Origin: JBDIVL01 sp039794405 | GTDB taxonomy: Bacteria > Planctomycetota > Brocadiia > Brocadiales > Brocadiaceae | Direction: 5' to 3' | DNA: 64,000 bases | Assembly: GCA_039794405.1 (NCBI GenBank) | Contig: JBDIVL010000018.1 | Coordinates: 8,993 to 72,992 of the forward strand | Part shown: one piece after another, positions 25,038 through 34,148 of the stretch | Layout: every line of letters begins with the position of its first letter | Position numbering within the stretch: the first letter of the stretch is position 1 | Notes under the pieces: generated by a model | Databases searched by the model: none | The model's input: the letters and a program-made list of their open reading frames with translations, nothing else | What the model was told of the DNA's origin: nothing | Translations under genes and position numbers: made by a program

Positions 25038-25868
25038 ACTTTATCGTAAATAGCAAAATCAAACACTACATCTCCTTGTCCCCTTCCTGCCCTGAAAAAG
25101 AAAATACTATCCTTAGCGAAGTTATCGAGAAGTATTTGGATGTTATTCATAGTTATTAGGTTATTCGTGGTTGTTCATAGTAACTACAAATAACTAATTT
25201 TTTCAAAATATTTCCCCATGTCCTTCGTGAATAGCAAAAACTTACAAAACTTGTCATCATGAAAATGGGAGAAGCAAGTTTTTACATAGCAATACTGTGT
25301 CATGCCACACTTCTGTAAATGTCATACTTCTGCGCCATGTCACACTTTTATCCTCTTATTGCAATAGGCATTCTCATGCGTGTACGGCAATTCTTTTGAT
25401 ATTGCAGTATGAGCTGAGTTTATGGGGATTGCCTTTCACTATCTTGGCATAGTTTTTATTAGTCTTGTTCATAGCATCTCATGTTTTTTGTAATTCAAGA
25501 GGCCTACGGGTTGATTCCTAAGATAAAATTTCATTAATTCCTCCATCATAGGTATTATTGGCATATATTTTTCTAACTTAGTTACTTAATAGCCGTAATA
25601 GGGCATTACCCCATAAAAACTTCTTTTTTGTATAAGTTCTTAGTAACTATTAGATAAGCATAAGCGGTTGACAGTAATAATGTATCACTTTTTGCTTACT
25701 GCCCATTGTATCTTTTTGGTTGTGGATATGTCACTCTATGAGATTTCCTATATCCTGAGAGAGCAATCACGGCAAATAAATTTATCATGTATAATTGCGA
25801 AAAAGGATGTCCACTGAACAATATCCTGAGGCGGGGTAGCAGGAATTAAAGAATAAGTGAGGTGCTGT
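25038..25868. other. Long spacer between two oxidoreductase operons
   Basis: About 830 bases without a convincing gene; frames are short and AT-rich. Around 25290-25352 a degenerate pattern TGTCAtgccACACTTCTG repeats about three times, and around 25140-25190 GTTATTCATAGTTATT-like pieces repeat. I see no tRNA or riboswitch. The right end must carry the promoter of the second oxidoreductase. Confidence 0.5.
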
Positions 25869-27581
25869 ATGGATAACGAACTTACGATAAAAATTGCTGG
25901 TGAAGCAGGCCAGGGAATGCAAACCGTAGGCGGGGCATTATGTAACGTGTTCAAGGATGCAGGATTTTATCTTTTTGCCAATCAGGATTACATGTCGAGA
26001 ATACGGGGAGGTAATAATTTTTATCAAATAAGGATTTCTGATAGGCCTTTATATACACTACGTCAAAACTCCGATATTGTGGTAGCCTTAGACAAACCGA
26101 GTGTTGGTATCCATGGAAAAAGTATATCGAAGGATGGTGTAATAATTCTGGATAGGAAGAGATTTAATATTACAGAAGAAAATTCAGCATTTTTTGATAT
26201 ACCGATGTATGCCATAGCGCAAAAGACTGGAGGAAATGAGATATTTGTTAATTCAGTTGCCTGTGGTTTTTTGGCAGAGATGACTGGTACAGATTTCAAT
26301 TATGTAGATGACGTATTGAGAGCCGCATTTGTTGATAAGAAAGAAGATATTGTAAAAAAGAACATAGAAGCGGCTCAGGCAGGATATGATTTTGCCAAAA
26401 ATAATTTTAAACGGGATATATTTAAAATAAAAAAGGGTAATGCAAAAAAAACTCTCTTAATGACTGCCAATGATGCAATAGGGTTAGGGGCGATTGCGGC
26501 AGGATGTAAGTTTTATTCCGCATACCCAATGACGCCTTCTACCGGACTTACAAATCTCATGGCCCATTATGCAGAGAAATTTCACATGATTGTTGAACAA
26601 GCGGAGGATGAGATTGCAGCCATAAACATGATAATTGGGGCATCGTTTGCAGGAGTCCGATCAATGAGTGGTACTTCTGGTGGAGGGTTTGCACTCATGG
26701 TAGAAGGTTTTAGTCTTGCCGGTATGACTGAAACCCCCATTGTAATCTATGAAGGACAAAGACCGGGCCCCGCAACCGGTTTCCCAACAAGAACAGAACA
26801 ATCGGATCTTGATTACCTTATTTCTGCAGGTCATGGTGAATTTGCAAGGCTTATACTCTCGCCCGGCTCAATAGAGGAGGCATTTTACCTAACCCTAAAG
26901 GCATTTAACATGGCGGAAAAATATCAAATACCTGTGCTGATTCTGTCAGATCAGCATTTAGCCGACTCATATAGAAATATTGAGACGTTTGATTTCAATA
27001 AAGTAAAAGTGCAGAGACATATCATATCAAAAGAAGCGTCCAAAAACGTAAAGAATTATAAACGATATCAACTTACTGAATCGGGAATATCTCCACGGGC
27101 AATACCTTCGTGGATAGATGACCCTATCTATGCAGACAGCGATGAGCATACAGAAGAAGGACACATAACAGAAGATGCCGGGATACGGACGAAAATGGTA
27201 GAAAAAAGGCTTTATAAGAAGATGGCGGGCCTCTCGAAAGAGACAGAAAAGCCCGTAGCATTTGATATAAAGGGGTCTGATTGTATTCTTGTCGGTTTTG
27301 GTTCTACCTATGGTGTATTGAGGGAAGTAAAGGAGTCGATGCCGGATAAAAAAATAGGTCTTGTTCATTTGCCACAGGTCTGGCCATTTCCCGCTGAAGA
27401 CATGACTGAGTTGCTAAAAGAGGCAAAAAAAATTATCGTTGTAGAAAATAATGCTGGTGCTCAGCTTGCCAGATTATTAAGGCGGGAAACTGGAATCAAT
27501 GCAGACAGGTCTATCTTAAAATATGACGGCAGGCCTTTTAATTTAGACACCCTTATTCAGCAAATTGAGCAGGAGAAATAA
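25869..27581 (+). CDS. korA: 2-oxoglutarate:ferredoxin oxidoreductase, fused gamma-alpha subunit
   Basis: A 570-residue fusion. Residues 1-180 are the gamma (POR) domain (TIKIAGEAGQGMQTVGGAL, SRIRGGNNFYQIRIS). Residues ~200-570 are the alpha domain (ANDAIGLGAIAAGCKFYSAY, PMTPSTGL, AEDEIAAINMIIGASFAG, GQRPGPATGFPTRTEQSDL). This two-subunit layout is typical of KorAB and of similar CoA-dependent enzymes. I chose the ATG at 25869, with GTGAGG before it, rather than an in-frame GTG twelve bases upstream. The beta gene follows after two bases. The enzyme would link 2-oxoglutarate and succinyl-CoA in carbon metabolism; the substrate is inferred. Confidence 0.9.
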   Translation: MDNELTIKIAGEAGQGMQTVGGALCNVFKDAGFYLFANQDYMSRIRGGNNFYQIRISDRPLYTLRQNSDIVVALDKPSVGIHGKSISKDGVIILDRKRFNITEENSAFFDIPMYAIAQKTGGNEIFVNSVACGFLAEMTGTDFNYVDDVLRAAFVDKKEDIVKKNIEAAQAGYDFAKNNFKRDIFKIKKGNAKKTLLMTANDAIGLGAIAAGCKFYSAYPMTPSTGLTNLMAHYAEKFHMIVEQAEDEIAAINMIIGASFAGVRSMSGTSGGGFALMVEGFSLAGMTETPIVIYEGQRPGPATGFPTRTEQSDLDYLISAGHGEFARLILSPGSIEEAFYLTLKAFNMAEKYQIPVLILSDQHLADSYRNIETFDFNKVKVQRHIISKEASKNVKNYKRYQLTESGISPRAIPSWIDDPIYADSDEHTEEGHITEDAGIRTKMVEKRLYKKMAGLSKETEKPVAFDIKGSDCILVGFGSTYGVLREVKESMPDKKIGLVHLPQVWPFPAEDMTELLKEAKKIIVVENNAGAQLARLLRRETGINADRSILKYDGRPFNLDTLIQQIEQEK

Positions 27582-27583
27582 TT

Positions 27584-28444
27584 ATGGTAGAAGCCAAAGA
27601 CCTGAGAAGCAGCGATGAGATTGCCTGGTGTCCCGGATGTGGCAACTTCGGTATTCTCAATGCAGTAAAGAGGGCCATCACCGAACTTGGCAGAAACCCG
27701 AAAGATGTCTTATTCGTGTCAGGAATAGGCCAGGCTGCAAAATTACCACACTACATAAAATGCAATTGCTTTAATGGACTTCATGGAAGGGCAGTTCCCG
27801 TCGCTGCAGCGGCGAAAATTGCAAATCATAAGTTAACCGTAGTGGTTAGTACGGGAGATGGAGATTGTTACGGAGAGGGAGGGAATCATTTCATTCACAA
27901 CATCAGAAGAAATCTGGATATAACCTTGATTATCCATAACAACCAGATATATGGCCTCACAAAAGGCCAGGCTTCACCTACTACAGACCCCGGATACGAA
28001 ACAAAATTTCAACCTGAGGGCGTAATTATAGAACCTCTTTATCCTTTAGAAATGGCAATCGCAGCAGGCGCAGGATTTATTGCAAGGGGATACGCCGCAG
28101 ATTTCGAACATCTTTCCCGGTTAATAGTTGAAGGAATAAAATATAAAGGCTTTGCATTAATCGATGTATTACAGCCCTGTGTATCATTTAACAAGAAAAA
28201 TACTTTTGACTGGTATTCAAAGAGGATTTATAGAGTCAATGATGACAATTCATACAACCCGGAAGATAGACTGGCAGCATTCCAGAAATCATCCGAATGG
28301 GGAGATAAAATCCCTGTTGGAATAATCTACAAGATTGAAAAGAATACATATGAAGAAAAGACCGGGCTAAGCGAAAGGATGTCTTTGGCAGAAGAACAGA
28401 TAGAAAATGTTGATATAAGAGATATCCTGAAAGATTTTTCATAA
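27584..28444 (+). CDS. korB: 2-oxoglutarate:ferredoxin oxidoreductase beta subunit
   Basis: A 286-residue TPP-binding beta subunit. The opening cysteines are in WCPGCGNFGILNAVKRAI, and the cofactor site is STGDGDCYGEGGNHFIHNIRR with IIHNNQIYGLTKGQASPT. A third conserved Cys is in VLQPCVSFNKKNTFDWY. It pairs with the fused gamma-alpha subunit two bases upstream. No separate ferredoxin subunit is present here, as usual for this type. Its sequence differs clearly from the beta subunit at 23.7 kb, so the two enzymes are not a recent duplication. Confidence 0.92.
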   Translation: MVEAKDLRSSDEIAWCPGCGNFGILNAVKRAITELGRNPKDVLFVSGIGQAAKLPHYIKCNCFNGLHGRAVPVAAAAKIANHKLTVVVSTGDGDCYGEGGNHFIHNIRRNLDITLIIHNNQIYGLTKGQASPTTDPGYETKFQPEGVIIEPLYPLEMAIAAGAGFIARGYAADFEHLSRLIVEGIKYKGFALIDVLQPCVSFNKKNTFDWYSKRIYRVNDDNSYNPEDRLAAFQKSSEWGDKIPVGIIYKIEKNTYEEKTGLSERMSLAEEQIENVDIRDILKDFS

Positions 28445-28473
28445 CAGATTCTTTTCACAGGAGGTGAAGGGTA

Positions 28474-28986
28474 ATGAAAGTAGCGGTGCTTGTTGAAGAC
28501 CATTATCAGGTTTTAGAGTTATGGTATCCTTACTTACGGTTGCGTGAAGAAGGCATAGAAACGATATTTGTAGGTCCAGGAATAAAAAAAGAATACAAAA
28601 GTAAAGAAGGGTATCCTGCAGAAGAAGAGCTTTCAGTAAAAAAAGCACACGTAAGTGAGTTTGACGGAGTTGTTGTACCCGGTGGATATGCCCCCGATGT
28701 TTTAAGGCGATATAAGGAGATAAATACCTTTGTAAAGGATATGTACGAGCATGGAAGGCTTGTTGCTGCAATATGCCACGCTGGCTGGGTTTTGGTCTCA
28801 GCAGGAATATTGAAAGGCAAAAAAGCAACTTGTTTTTATGCGATAAAAGATGACATTATCAATGCGGGTGCAGAATTTATTGATAAGGAAGTCGTCGTCG
28901 ATGGTAATCTGATCACTTCACGGAATCCTTATGATTTACCGGCATTCTGCGCTCAAATTGTAAAATTCCTAAAAGAACGCACCTAA
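28474..28986 (+). CDS. PfpI/DJ-1 superfamily protein
   Basis: A 170-residue PfpI-type protein. The nucleophile elbow is AAICHAGWVLVSAGIL with Cys near residue 103. The acid residue is likely Glu in the N-terminal DHYQVLELWYP stretch. The C-terminus ITSRNPYDLPAFCAQIVKFL is typical. Members act as deglycases, glyoxalases or peptidases in stress responses; the reaction is uncertain here. GGAGGTGAAG precedes the ATG. Confidence 0.9.
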   Translation: MKVAVLVEDHYQVLELWYPYLRLREEGIETIFVGPGIKKEYKSKEGYPAEEELSVKKAHVSEFDGVVVPGGYAPDVLRRYKEINTFVKDMYEHGRLVAAICHAGWVLVSAGILKGKKATCFYAIKDDIINAGAEFIDKEVVVDGNLITSRNPYDLPAFCAQIVKFLKERT

Positions 28987-29049
28987 GTAAGATTATCTGA
29001 ATTTCATAGAGAGGAATAGCCATATAAGATAAATAGAAGGAGACATTAC

Positions 29050-29250
29050 ATGGCAGGCTGGCTAATGGATTTTCTTATAATCGGTTTTGTAGTCTACTTC
29101 TTTTTAGAATACAGAACGAGCAAGCGCTATCAACGTTATCAAAAAATTAATACCCGGGAATCAGCTTTAGATATTTTAAAAAAGCGCTATGCCCGGGGAG
29201 AAATTACCGATTTGGAATTTGAAAGGGTTAGAAAAAAAATACAAAAATAG
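29050..29250 (+). CDS. SHOCT-domain small membrane protein 1
   Basis: A 66-residue protein: one membrane segment (residues ~4-20, WLMDFLIIGFVVYFFLEY), a basic linker, and a C-terminal SHOCT motif (ALDILKKRYARGEITDLEFE). SHOCT is a short helical module at the ends of many small or membrane proteins, thought to aid oligomerization. GAAGGAG precedes the ATG. It is the first and most diverged of three similar genes in a row. Confidence 0.8.
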   Translation: MAGWLMDFLIIGFVVYFFLEYRTSKRYQRYQKINTRESALDILKKRYARGEITDLEFERVRKKIQK

Positions 29251-29328
29251 TTTGCAGAGAAAAGCGGTATCATAAACTTTCAGATGTTCTTGTACTATAC
29301 ATTCCACAGAGGAAGGAGAGATGAGATA

Positions 29329-29556
29329 ATGTTATGGTATGGACCTTTTACCTGGCTAATCTTTTTTTTAGTAATTGGCGTAGTTGTATACTTAGTTATA
29401 AGATATCGACTTGTTGTAACTACCAGAAGTACAAGAAATGTCCTTAATGGTGATACCGGAGAATCACCTTTGGAAATCTTAGAGAAGCGCCTTGCCAGGG
29501 GTGAAATTACCACAGAAGAATTCGAAAGAATTAAAAAAAAATTAGAAGAAACCTAA
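29329..29556 (+). CDS. SHOCT-domain small membrane protein 2
   Basis: A 75-residue protein that begins MLWYGPFTWLIFFLVIGVVV (membrane segment) and ends EKRLARGEITTEEFERIKKK, a SHOCT module. I chose the ATG at 29329, which follows GGAAGGAGAG; a longer frame from 29284 has no ribosome site. It is about 55% identical by eye to the third copy. The spacers between the three genes (78 and 225 bases, counted from the chosen starts) could hold separate promoters. Confidence 0.8.
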   Translation: MLWYGPFTWLIFFLVIGVVVYLVIRYRLVVTTRSTRNVLNGDTGESPLEILEKRLARGEITTEEFERIKKKLEET

Positions 29557-29781
29557 TTCCTGTGGTAAACAAAATTATCAGAATTTTAAAAAACGACATT
29601 AATGTTTTGAGGATAGAGTAGATTATTCTTGTATAAAAACTCATTCTACACCGCTGCCGTTAAGGCCGTTTTGTGAAATAATAACCGTAACGGAGGATAT
29701 TGATACTTACCAATAATCGTCCATTACTTTGGAATACCTTTCTGATGATTATTTATCCAGTCCAGTAGGAGGAAAAATTCA

Positions 29782-30024
29782 ATGTTTTGGTGGTTTGACC
29801 CATTCACTTGGTTAATTTTCTTTTTTGTAATTGGTATAGCGGTTTATTTAATTATAAAATACGAACTTGTAGTAACCTCAAGAGGCGCTCAAAAAAAACT
29901 TGGTGCCGATACATCAGAATCCTCGAAGGAATCGGCTCTGGAGCTCTTAGAAAAACGCCTTGCCAGGGGAGAGATTACTGAAACAGAATTTGAAAAGATT
30001 AAAAAAAAATTAGAAGAAACCTAG
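29782..30024 (+). CDS. SHOCT-domain small membrane protein 3
   Basis: An 80-residue paralogue of the preceding gene: FDPFTWLIFFFVIGIAVYLI membrane segment, a linker with a short Ser/Glu insertion, and LEKRLARGEITETEFEKIKK at the end. TAGGAGGAAAA lies before the ATG. The shared FTWLIFF and EKRLARGEIT blocks show duplication of genes 2 and 3. Confidence 0.82.
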   Translation: MFWWFDPFTWLIFFFVIGIAVYLIIKYELVVTSRGAQKKLGADTSESSKESALELLEKRLARGEITETEFEKIKKKLEET

Positions 30025-30086
30025 CAGAATATTCCAGGGCCGGCTCAATCATCCTTGATTAAACCGAAACATTTTACACGTTTCCT

Positions 30087-31139
30087 ATGATGGATAAAAT
30101 TACCAAAATTTTAGGAAATAACGCCGAGTATCTCTTAAACCACACATGTACTACCATCGCAAAGGATATCCTGCATCTTCCGGGACCAGATTTTGTAGAT
30201 AGAATTTTTGCTATCTCGGATAGATCAAATAGGGTTTTGAGAAGTTTACAAGCGATTTTTAGCCATGGAAGGTTAGCTAATACGGGGTACCTTTCAATAC
30301 TTCCTGTGGATCAGGGCGTTGAACACTCAGCAGGCTCTGCGTTTGCCCCCAATCCACTTTATTTTGATCCTGAAAATATAATAAGGCTTGCCATTGAAGG
30401 CGGGTGTAACGCAGTTGCTTCAACATTAGGAATTTTAGGAATTGTTTCCCGGAGACACTGCCACAAGATCCCTTTCATTATGAAAATTAATCATAATGAA
30501 CTTCTTTCCTATCCCAATTCTTATGATCAAAGATTGTTTGCATCCGTTGAGCAGGCATTTGATATGGGTGCCGTAGGAGTAGGTACCACTATATATTTTG
30601 GTTCAAAAGAATCACACAGACAAATAGAAGAGATTACGGGCGTCTTTGCACATGCACATGAATTAGGTATGTTTACCGTACTTTGGTGCTATCTGCGCAA
30701 TGAAAGCTTTAAGAAGAATGGTATTAATTATGAAGAATCTGCAGACTTAACAGGACAAGCAAACCACTTAGGAGTTACCATAGAAGCCGATATCATAAAG
30801 CAAAAGCAGCCAATAAATAATGGGGGATATAACGCCATTAAGTTTGGTAAAACACACCCCTTTGTTTATGAAAAATTAACCTCCGATCATCCAATAGACT
30901 TAACACGATATCAAATTGCAAACTGCTATATGGGAAGAATTGGACTCATCAACTCCGGTGGCCCCTCCGGCGACAATGACGTACAACAAGCCGTAACGGC
31001 AGCAGTAATAAACAAAAGAGCTGGTGGAATGGGACTCATTACCGGAAGGAAGGCATTTCAAAAACCGATGGAAGAAGGAATCGAACTGTTCCATGCCATT
31101 CAGGATGTCTATCTTGCAAAAGAGATAGATGTTGCTTAA
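30087..31139 (+). CDS. fbaB: Class I fructose-bisphosphate aldolase (DhnA/FbaB type)
   Basis: A 350-residue aldolase of the archaeal-type class I family. It carries LPVDQGVEHSAGSAFAPNP at ~72-90, PFIMKINHNELLS, the region GAVGVGTTIYFGS, and the C-terminal barrel motif NSGGPSGDNDVQQAV. A Schiff-base lysine is expected in the later barrel strand, probably in YNAIKFGKTHP, though the position needs alignment. It interconverts fructose 1,6-bisphosphate and two triose phosphates, as in gluconeogenesis from acetyl-CoA, in line with the neighbouring oxidoreductases. No ribosome site is clear; two in-frame ATGs lie together. Confidence 0.88.
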   Translation: MMDKITKILGNNAEYLLNHTCTTIAKDILHLPGPDFVDRIFAISDRSNRVLRSLQAIFSHGRLANTGYLSILPVDQGVEHSAGSAFAPNPLYFDPENIIRLAIEGGCNAVASTLGILGIVSRRHCHKIPFIMKINHNELLSYPNSYDQRLFASVEQAFDMGAVGVGTTIYFGSKESHRQIEEITGVFAHAHELGMFTVLWCYLRNESFKKNGINYEESADLTGQANHLGVTIEADIIKQKQPINNGGYNAIKFGKTHPFVYEKLTSDHPIDLTRYQIANCYMGRIGLINSGGPSGDNDVQQAVTAAVINKRAGGMGLITGRKAFQKPMEEGIELFHAIQDVYLAKEIDVA

Positions 31140-31423
31140 GTTTTTTATTTCACCCATAACCACCCCCGTTTCTCTATATACATTAGGCTAAGAATAGTAT
31201 CTTCTCTCCCATAGAGCTAACTTTTATCCACAAGTAGCATTTCTGTTAAGCCTTTCCACTCCGAGGGTTTAGTCTTTAAAATGGTTTTAAACTCCTTTTC
31301 AGATACATGAAATTCTTTTTCAGTTGCAAAAAATAAAATATATGCTATATAGCAAATATTGACACAAAATAAGCTGTTAGTAATTTATCTTTTATCAATA
31401 TTACTGCAAAGGAGAAGAAGGCT

Positions 31424-32494
31424 ATGAAAAGGCGTTTTACCCTGTTAGGGTGGGTTTTGCTTGCTGCAAGTTTGCCTGCGCTAATTACTACAAATGGGTA
31501 CGGTAAAGACTTGTATGAGGCAAGTTTAACCGGTGCGTATTTAAACTCTTACGAAAGGGAAGTAGATGCAAAAATCAGCATAGACGACGAAGGTAAAGTA
31601 GAATTAAAAATAAGCGGATTGAAGTCTTATCCCGATAATAAATTTATTACTCAAAATAGCACACTCGTTATAGAAACAGAAGTCAACGATAATCCTAAAA
31701 CATTTTCAGAATCGTTTGAAATTATCAGCGGATATGCTCATGAAACCTTTACCCTTGAAGGACTTAATAAAAATGACAAACTTGAAATTATTAATGTTGC
31801 GATAAAAAAAGAAACATCTCCTGATGCAACACCAACAGTAACCGCATCACCAACGGCTACGAGTTCTCCAGTTGAAACACCTACAACAATTGCATCTCCA
31901 ACGCCAGTAAGTTCTCCAACAGAAACGCCTTCAGTAACCCCGTCATCGTCTCCAGCAGAGTCGTCAATGTTGGCAAGTATATTGAACAGCTCAACAGATA
32001 CCGATGATGTAATTTTAGTACCGGGTGGCTTAATGTCAAAGTCAACAACGGCAACATCGACACCAGTTGCAAGTCCTTCTCCTACACCTGAAGCATCCCC
32101 CACATCGGGAATTATTGATGTAGAAGATGTTGAGATAAAACCTGAAACCATAAACCTCAGAAGCCATGGTAAGTTTAAGGCATTTATCGAACTCCCTTCC
32201 CCCTATAGTGTTAATGACATCGTAGAGGATTCTGTTGAATGCGAAGGGGCCAGGGCCATTGACGGAAAAGTAGCTAATGAGCGATTTATTGCAACATTTA
32301 ATGTACAAGATCTGGATTTGGGTCTTAATCTGAAATTTCGTAAACACCATGGAGATAAAAGAATATCAAAAGAACTTACCGTATCCGGGGAATTAAGTGA
32401 TGGCTCAAAGTTCGAAGGGAAAGACAAAATAAGAATAATGAACAAGGGAAAGAGACATGATGATGATGATGATGATGACGATGATGACGATTAA
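31424..32494 (+). CDS. Secreted Ser/Thr/Pro-linker protein with polyaspartate tail
   Basis: A 356-residue protein with an AAGGAG site and signal peptide (RFTLLGWVLLAASLPALITT). Residues ~25-130 are an all-beta region with KISIDDEGKVELKISGL. Residues ~135-240 are a low-complexity linker of Thr-Pro-Ser repeats (TPVSSPTETPSVTPSSSPAE). Residues ~245-340 form a second beta region. The C-terminus is RHDDDDDDDDDDD (11 Asp), encoded by mixed GAT/GAC. I do not recognise a family. The linker resembles that in the giant protein at 56-64 kb. Secretion is likely; calcium or cation binding by the tail is a guess. Confidence 0.75.
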   Translation: MKRRFTLLGWVLLAASLPALITTNGYGKDLYEASLTGAYLNSYEREVDAKISIDDEGKVELKISGLKSYPDNKFITQNSTLVIETEVNDNPKTFSESFEIISGYAHETFTLEGLNKNDKLEIINVAIKKETSPDATPTVTASPTATSSPVETPTTIASPTPVSSPTETPSVTPSSSPAESSMLASILNSSTDTDDVILVPGGLMSKSTTATSTPVASPSPTPEASPTSGIIDVEDVEIKPETINLRSHGKFKAFIELPSPYSVNDIVEDSVECEGARAIDGKVANERFIATFNVQDLDLGLNLKFRKHHGDKRISKELTVSGELSDGSKFEGKDKIRIMNKGKRHDDDDDDDDDDD

Positions 32495-32543
32495 GGAAAA
32501 ATAATGAGATATCGATCAGGGACTAGAAATATTTTAATAAATA

Positions 32544-32582
32544 AGAGGGAGGCCATTTCGGCCTCTTTCTTATTTTTTCTTT
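32544..32582 (+). terminator. Rho-independent terminator
   Basis: The stem GAGGCC-ATTTC-GGCCTC, extended by AAGAG/CTTTCTT pairs, is followed by TATTTTTTCTTTT. It lies 50 bases after the polyaspartate gene and ends its transcript. Confidence 0.85.
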
Positions 32583-32764
32583 TAGCAAAATCTCTGCATC
32601 ATCTAAAATAAGTTGCCAATGAAAATATTTTGTGCCAAGTTAGGAATGACAAAGGCCAAACTGGATGGTTTGGCAGAGACACGGCTGGAAAAGTCAAACA
32701 AAGCAGGCCATCATTTTTATTAGTGATCCGCTCTTGTTTCCTATTTCTCAAATACAATGTACTG

Positions 32765-34021
32765 TTATTTCTTACATTCGCCTAAGAGTTTTTGATAAAC
32801 TGAGAATTCGCGTTGTGCTTCTTCTTTCATGCCTTTTCTCTCATAAATGATAGCTAAGCCGTAATGCGCTTTTGCAAAATTCGGATCTATTCTAATTGTC
32901 TCTTCCAGAGATTCAGCAGCGGTATCCAAAATTCTGCTTTGTGAATATGCACTACCAAGATCAAAATAAACCTCAGGGTTGTAGGGGTTTACTTCAATAG
33001 CTTTTTGCAATGAGATAATCGCCTCGTCAAGGGCCCTTTTATCAGAATAAGGATTCCCTATATTATAATGAGCTGCCGCTGCCTTTTGTACTGAAGTTAT
33101 AGCTTTCATAAGTACTTTCTTATCGGCATAGGCCTTACCGAGCCTGTAGTGGGCTTCCGCACTGTTTGGATCAAGCCTCACAACAGTACTAAACTCTTCA
33201 ATGGCATCATCAAACAATCTTTCATCAGAATAAACAATTCCGAGATTGTAATGCACCTCAGGATTTTTAGGATTAATTTCTATTGACCTTCTATAGGCAT
33301 TTGCAGCACTAGCAGTGTCCCCTTTTGCGTAATAAACCAACCCAAGGTGATAGTATGCAAGAGCATGATGGGGGTTGATATCGGTGACTTTTTTAAATTC
33401 AGCCAACGCATCATCCAGCAATTTCATATCTAAGTATAGTTGGCCTAACCCAAAATGGGCATCAGGATAACTAGGATTGATCTCAATAGCATTCTTAAAT
33501 GCATAAACCGCTTCTTCTTTTTCCCCTTCACCGGCACAAGCTACCCCTAAATTATATTGGGTTACGGCATCTTTGGGATTAATCTCTAATGCCTTTTTAT
33601 ACTCGATAGAGGCATTGCTAAACATTTTTGTGGATTTATAGATATCCCCTAGTTTACGATGGGCAAATTCATTACCGGGATCTAACTGTGTTACTGATTT
33701 GAGTGTATTTATCGCCTCATCCAAAAGACCCTTTTCAGCATAAAGCAGACCAAGATGAAAGAGAGCATCTTGAAAATTCGGATCAATTTCTATCGTTTTT
33801 TTGAACTCTGTGATCGCCTCATCTGCCATGGTCCTGTTGCTGTACGCCATTCCCAGATTATAATGTGCTTCGGCTAAGCCTGGATTAATATGAATAGCTT
33901 TTTGATATGCAGTTATAACCTCATCAGGCATATCAATCTTCGAACATCCATGTATACCACTAGAAACTAATACTGCCATCAACGTTATATCCCTGAATGG
34001 CGATACTAGATTCTTTATCAT
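32765..34021 (-). CDS. TPR-repeat protein, probably exported
   Basis: A 418-residue protein made of about eleven tetratricopeptide repeats (for example AHYNLGMAYSNRTMADEAIT, VHYNLGIVYSDERLFDDAIE), so a scaffold for protein contacts. The N-terminus has a hydrophobic stretch ending SSGIHGC, which may be a lipoprotein signal, though His before Gly-Cys is unusual. I chose the ATG at 34021: GGGGGA lies seven bases upstream of it, inside a possible start at 34036. One central repeat (near 33060-33120) is shortened. The partner is unknown. Confidence 0.85.
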   Translation of the reverse strand: MIKNLVSPFRDITLMAVLVSSGIHGCSKIDMPDEVITAYQKAIHINPGLAEAHYNLGMAYSNRTMADEAITEFKKTIEIDPNFQDALFHLGLLYAEKGLLDEAINTLKSVTQLDPGNEFAHRKLGDIYKSTKMFSNASIEYKKALEINPKDAVTQYNLGVACAGEGEKEEAVYAFKNAIEINPSYPDAHFGLGQLYLDMKLLDDALAEFKKVTDINPHHALAYYHLGLVYYAKGDTASAANAYRRSIEINPKNPEVHYNLGIVYSDERLFDDAIEEFSTVVRLDPNSAEAHYRLGKAYADKKVLMKAITSVQKAAAAHYNIGNPYSDKRALDEAIISLQKAIEVNPYNPEVYFDLGSAYSQSRILDTAAESLEETIRIDPNFAKAHYGLAIIYERKGMKEEAQREFSVYQKLLGECKK

Positions 34022-34148
34022 TAACAAGTCCCCCATTAAACTGTTATCGATAGTCCAATAATTTTAGGGAAATATATCAAATAGGCCGTATATTGTCAAA
34101 TGTTTATTTGATAGATATTTAGACAATCCTCAAATAATTGGCAATCTA

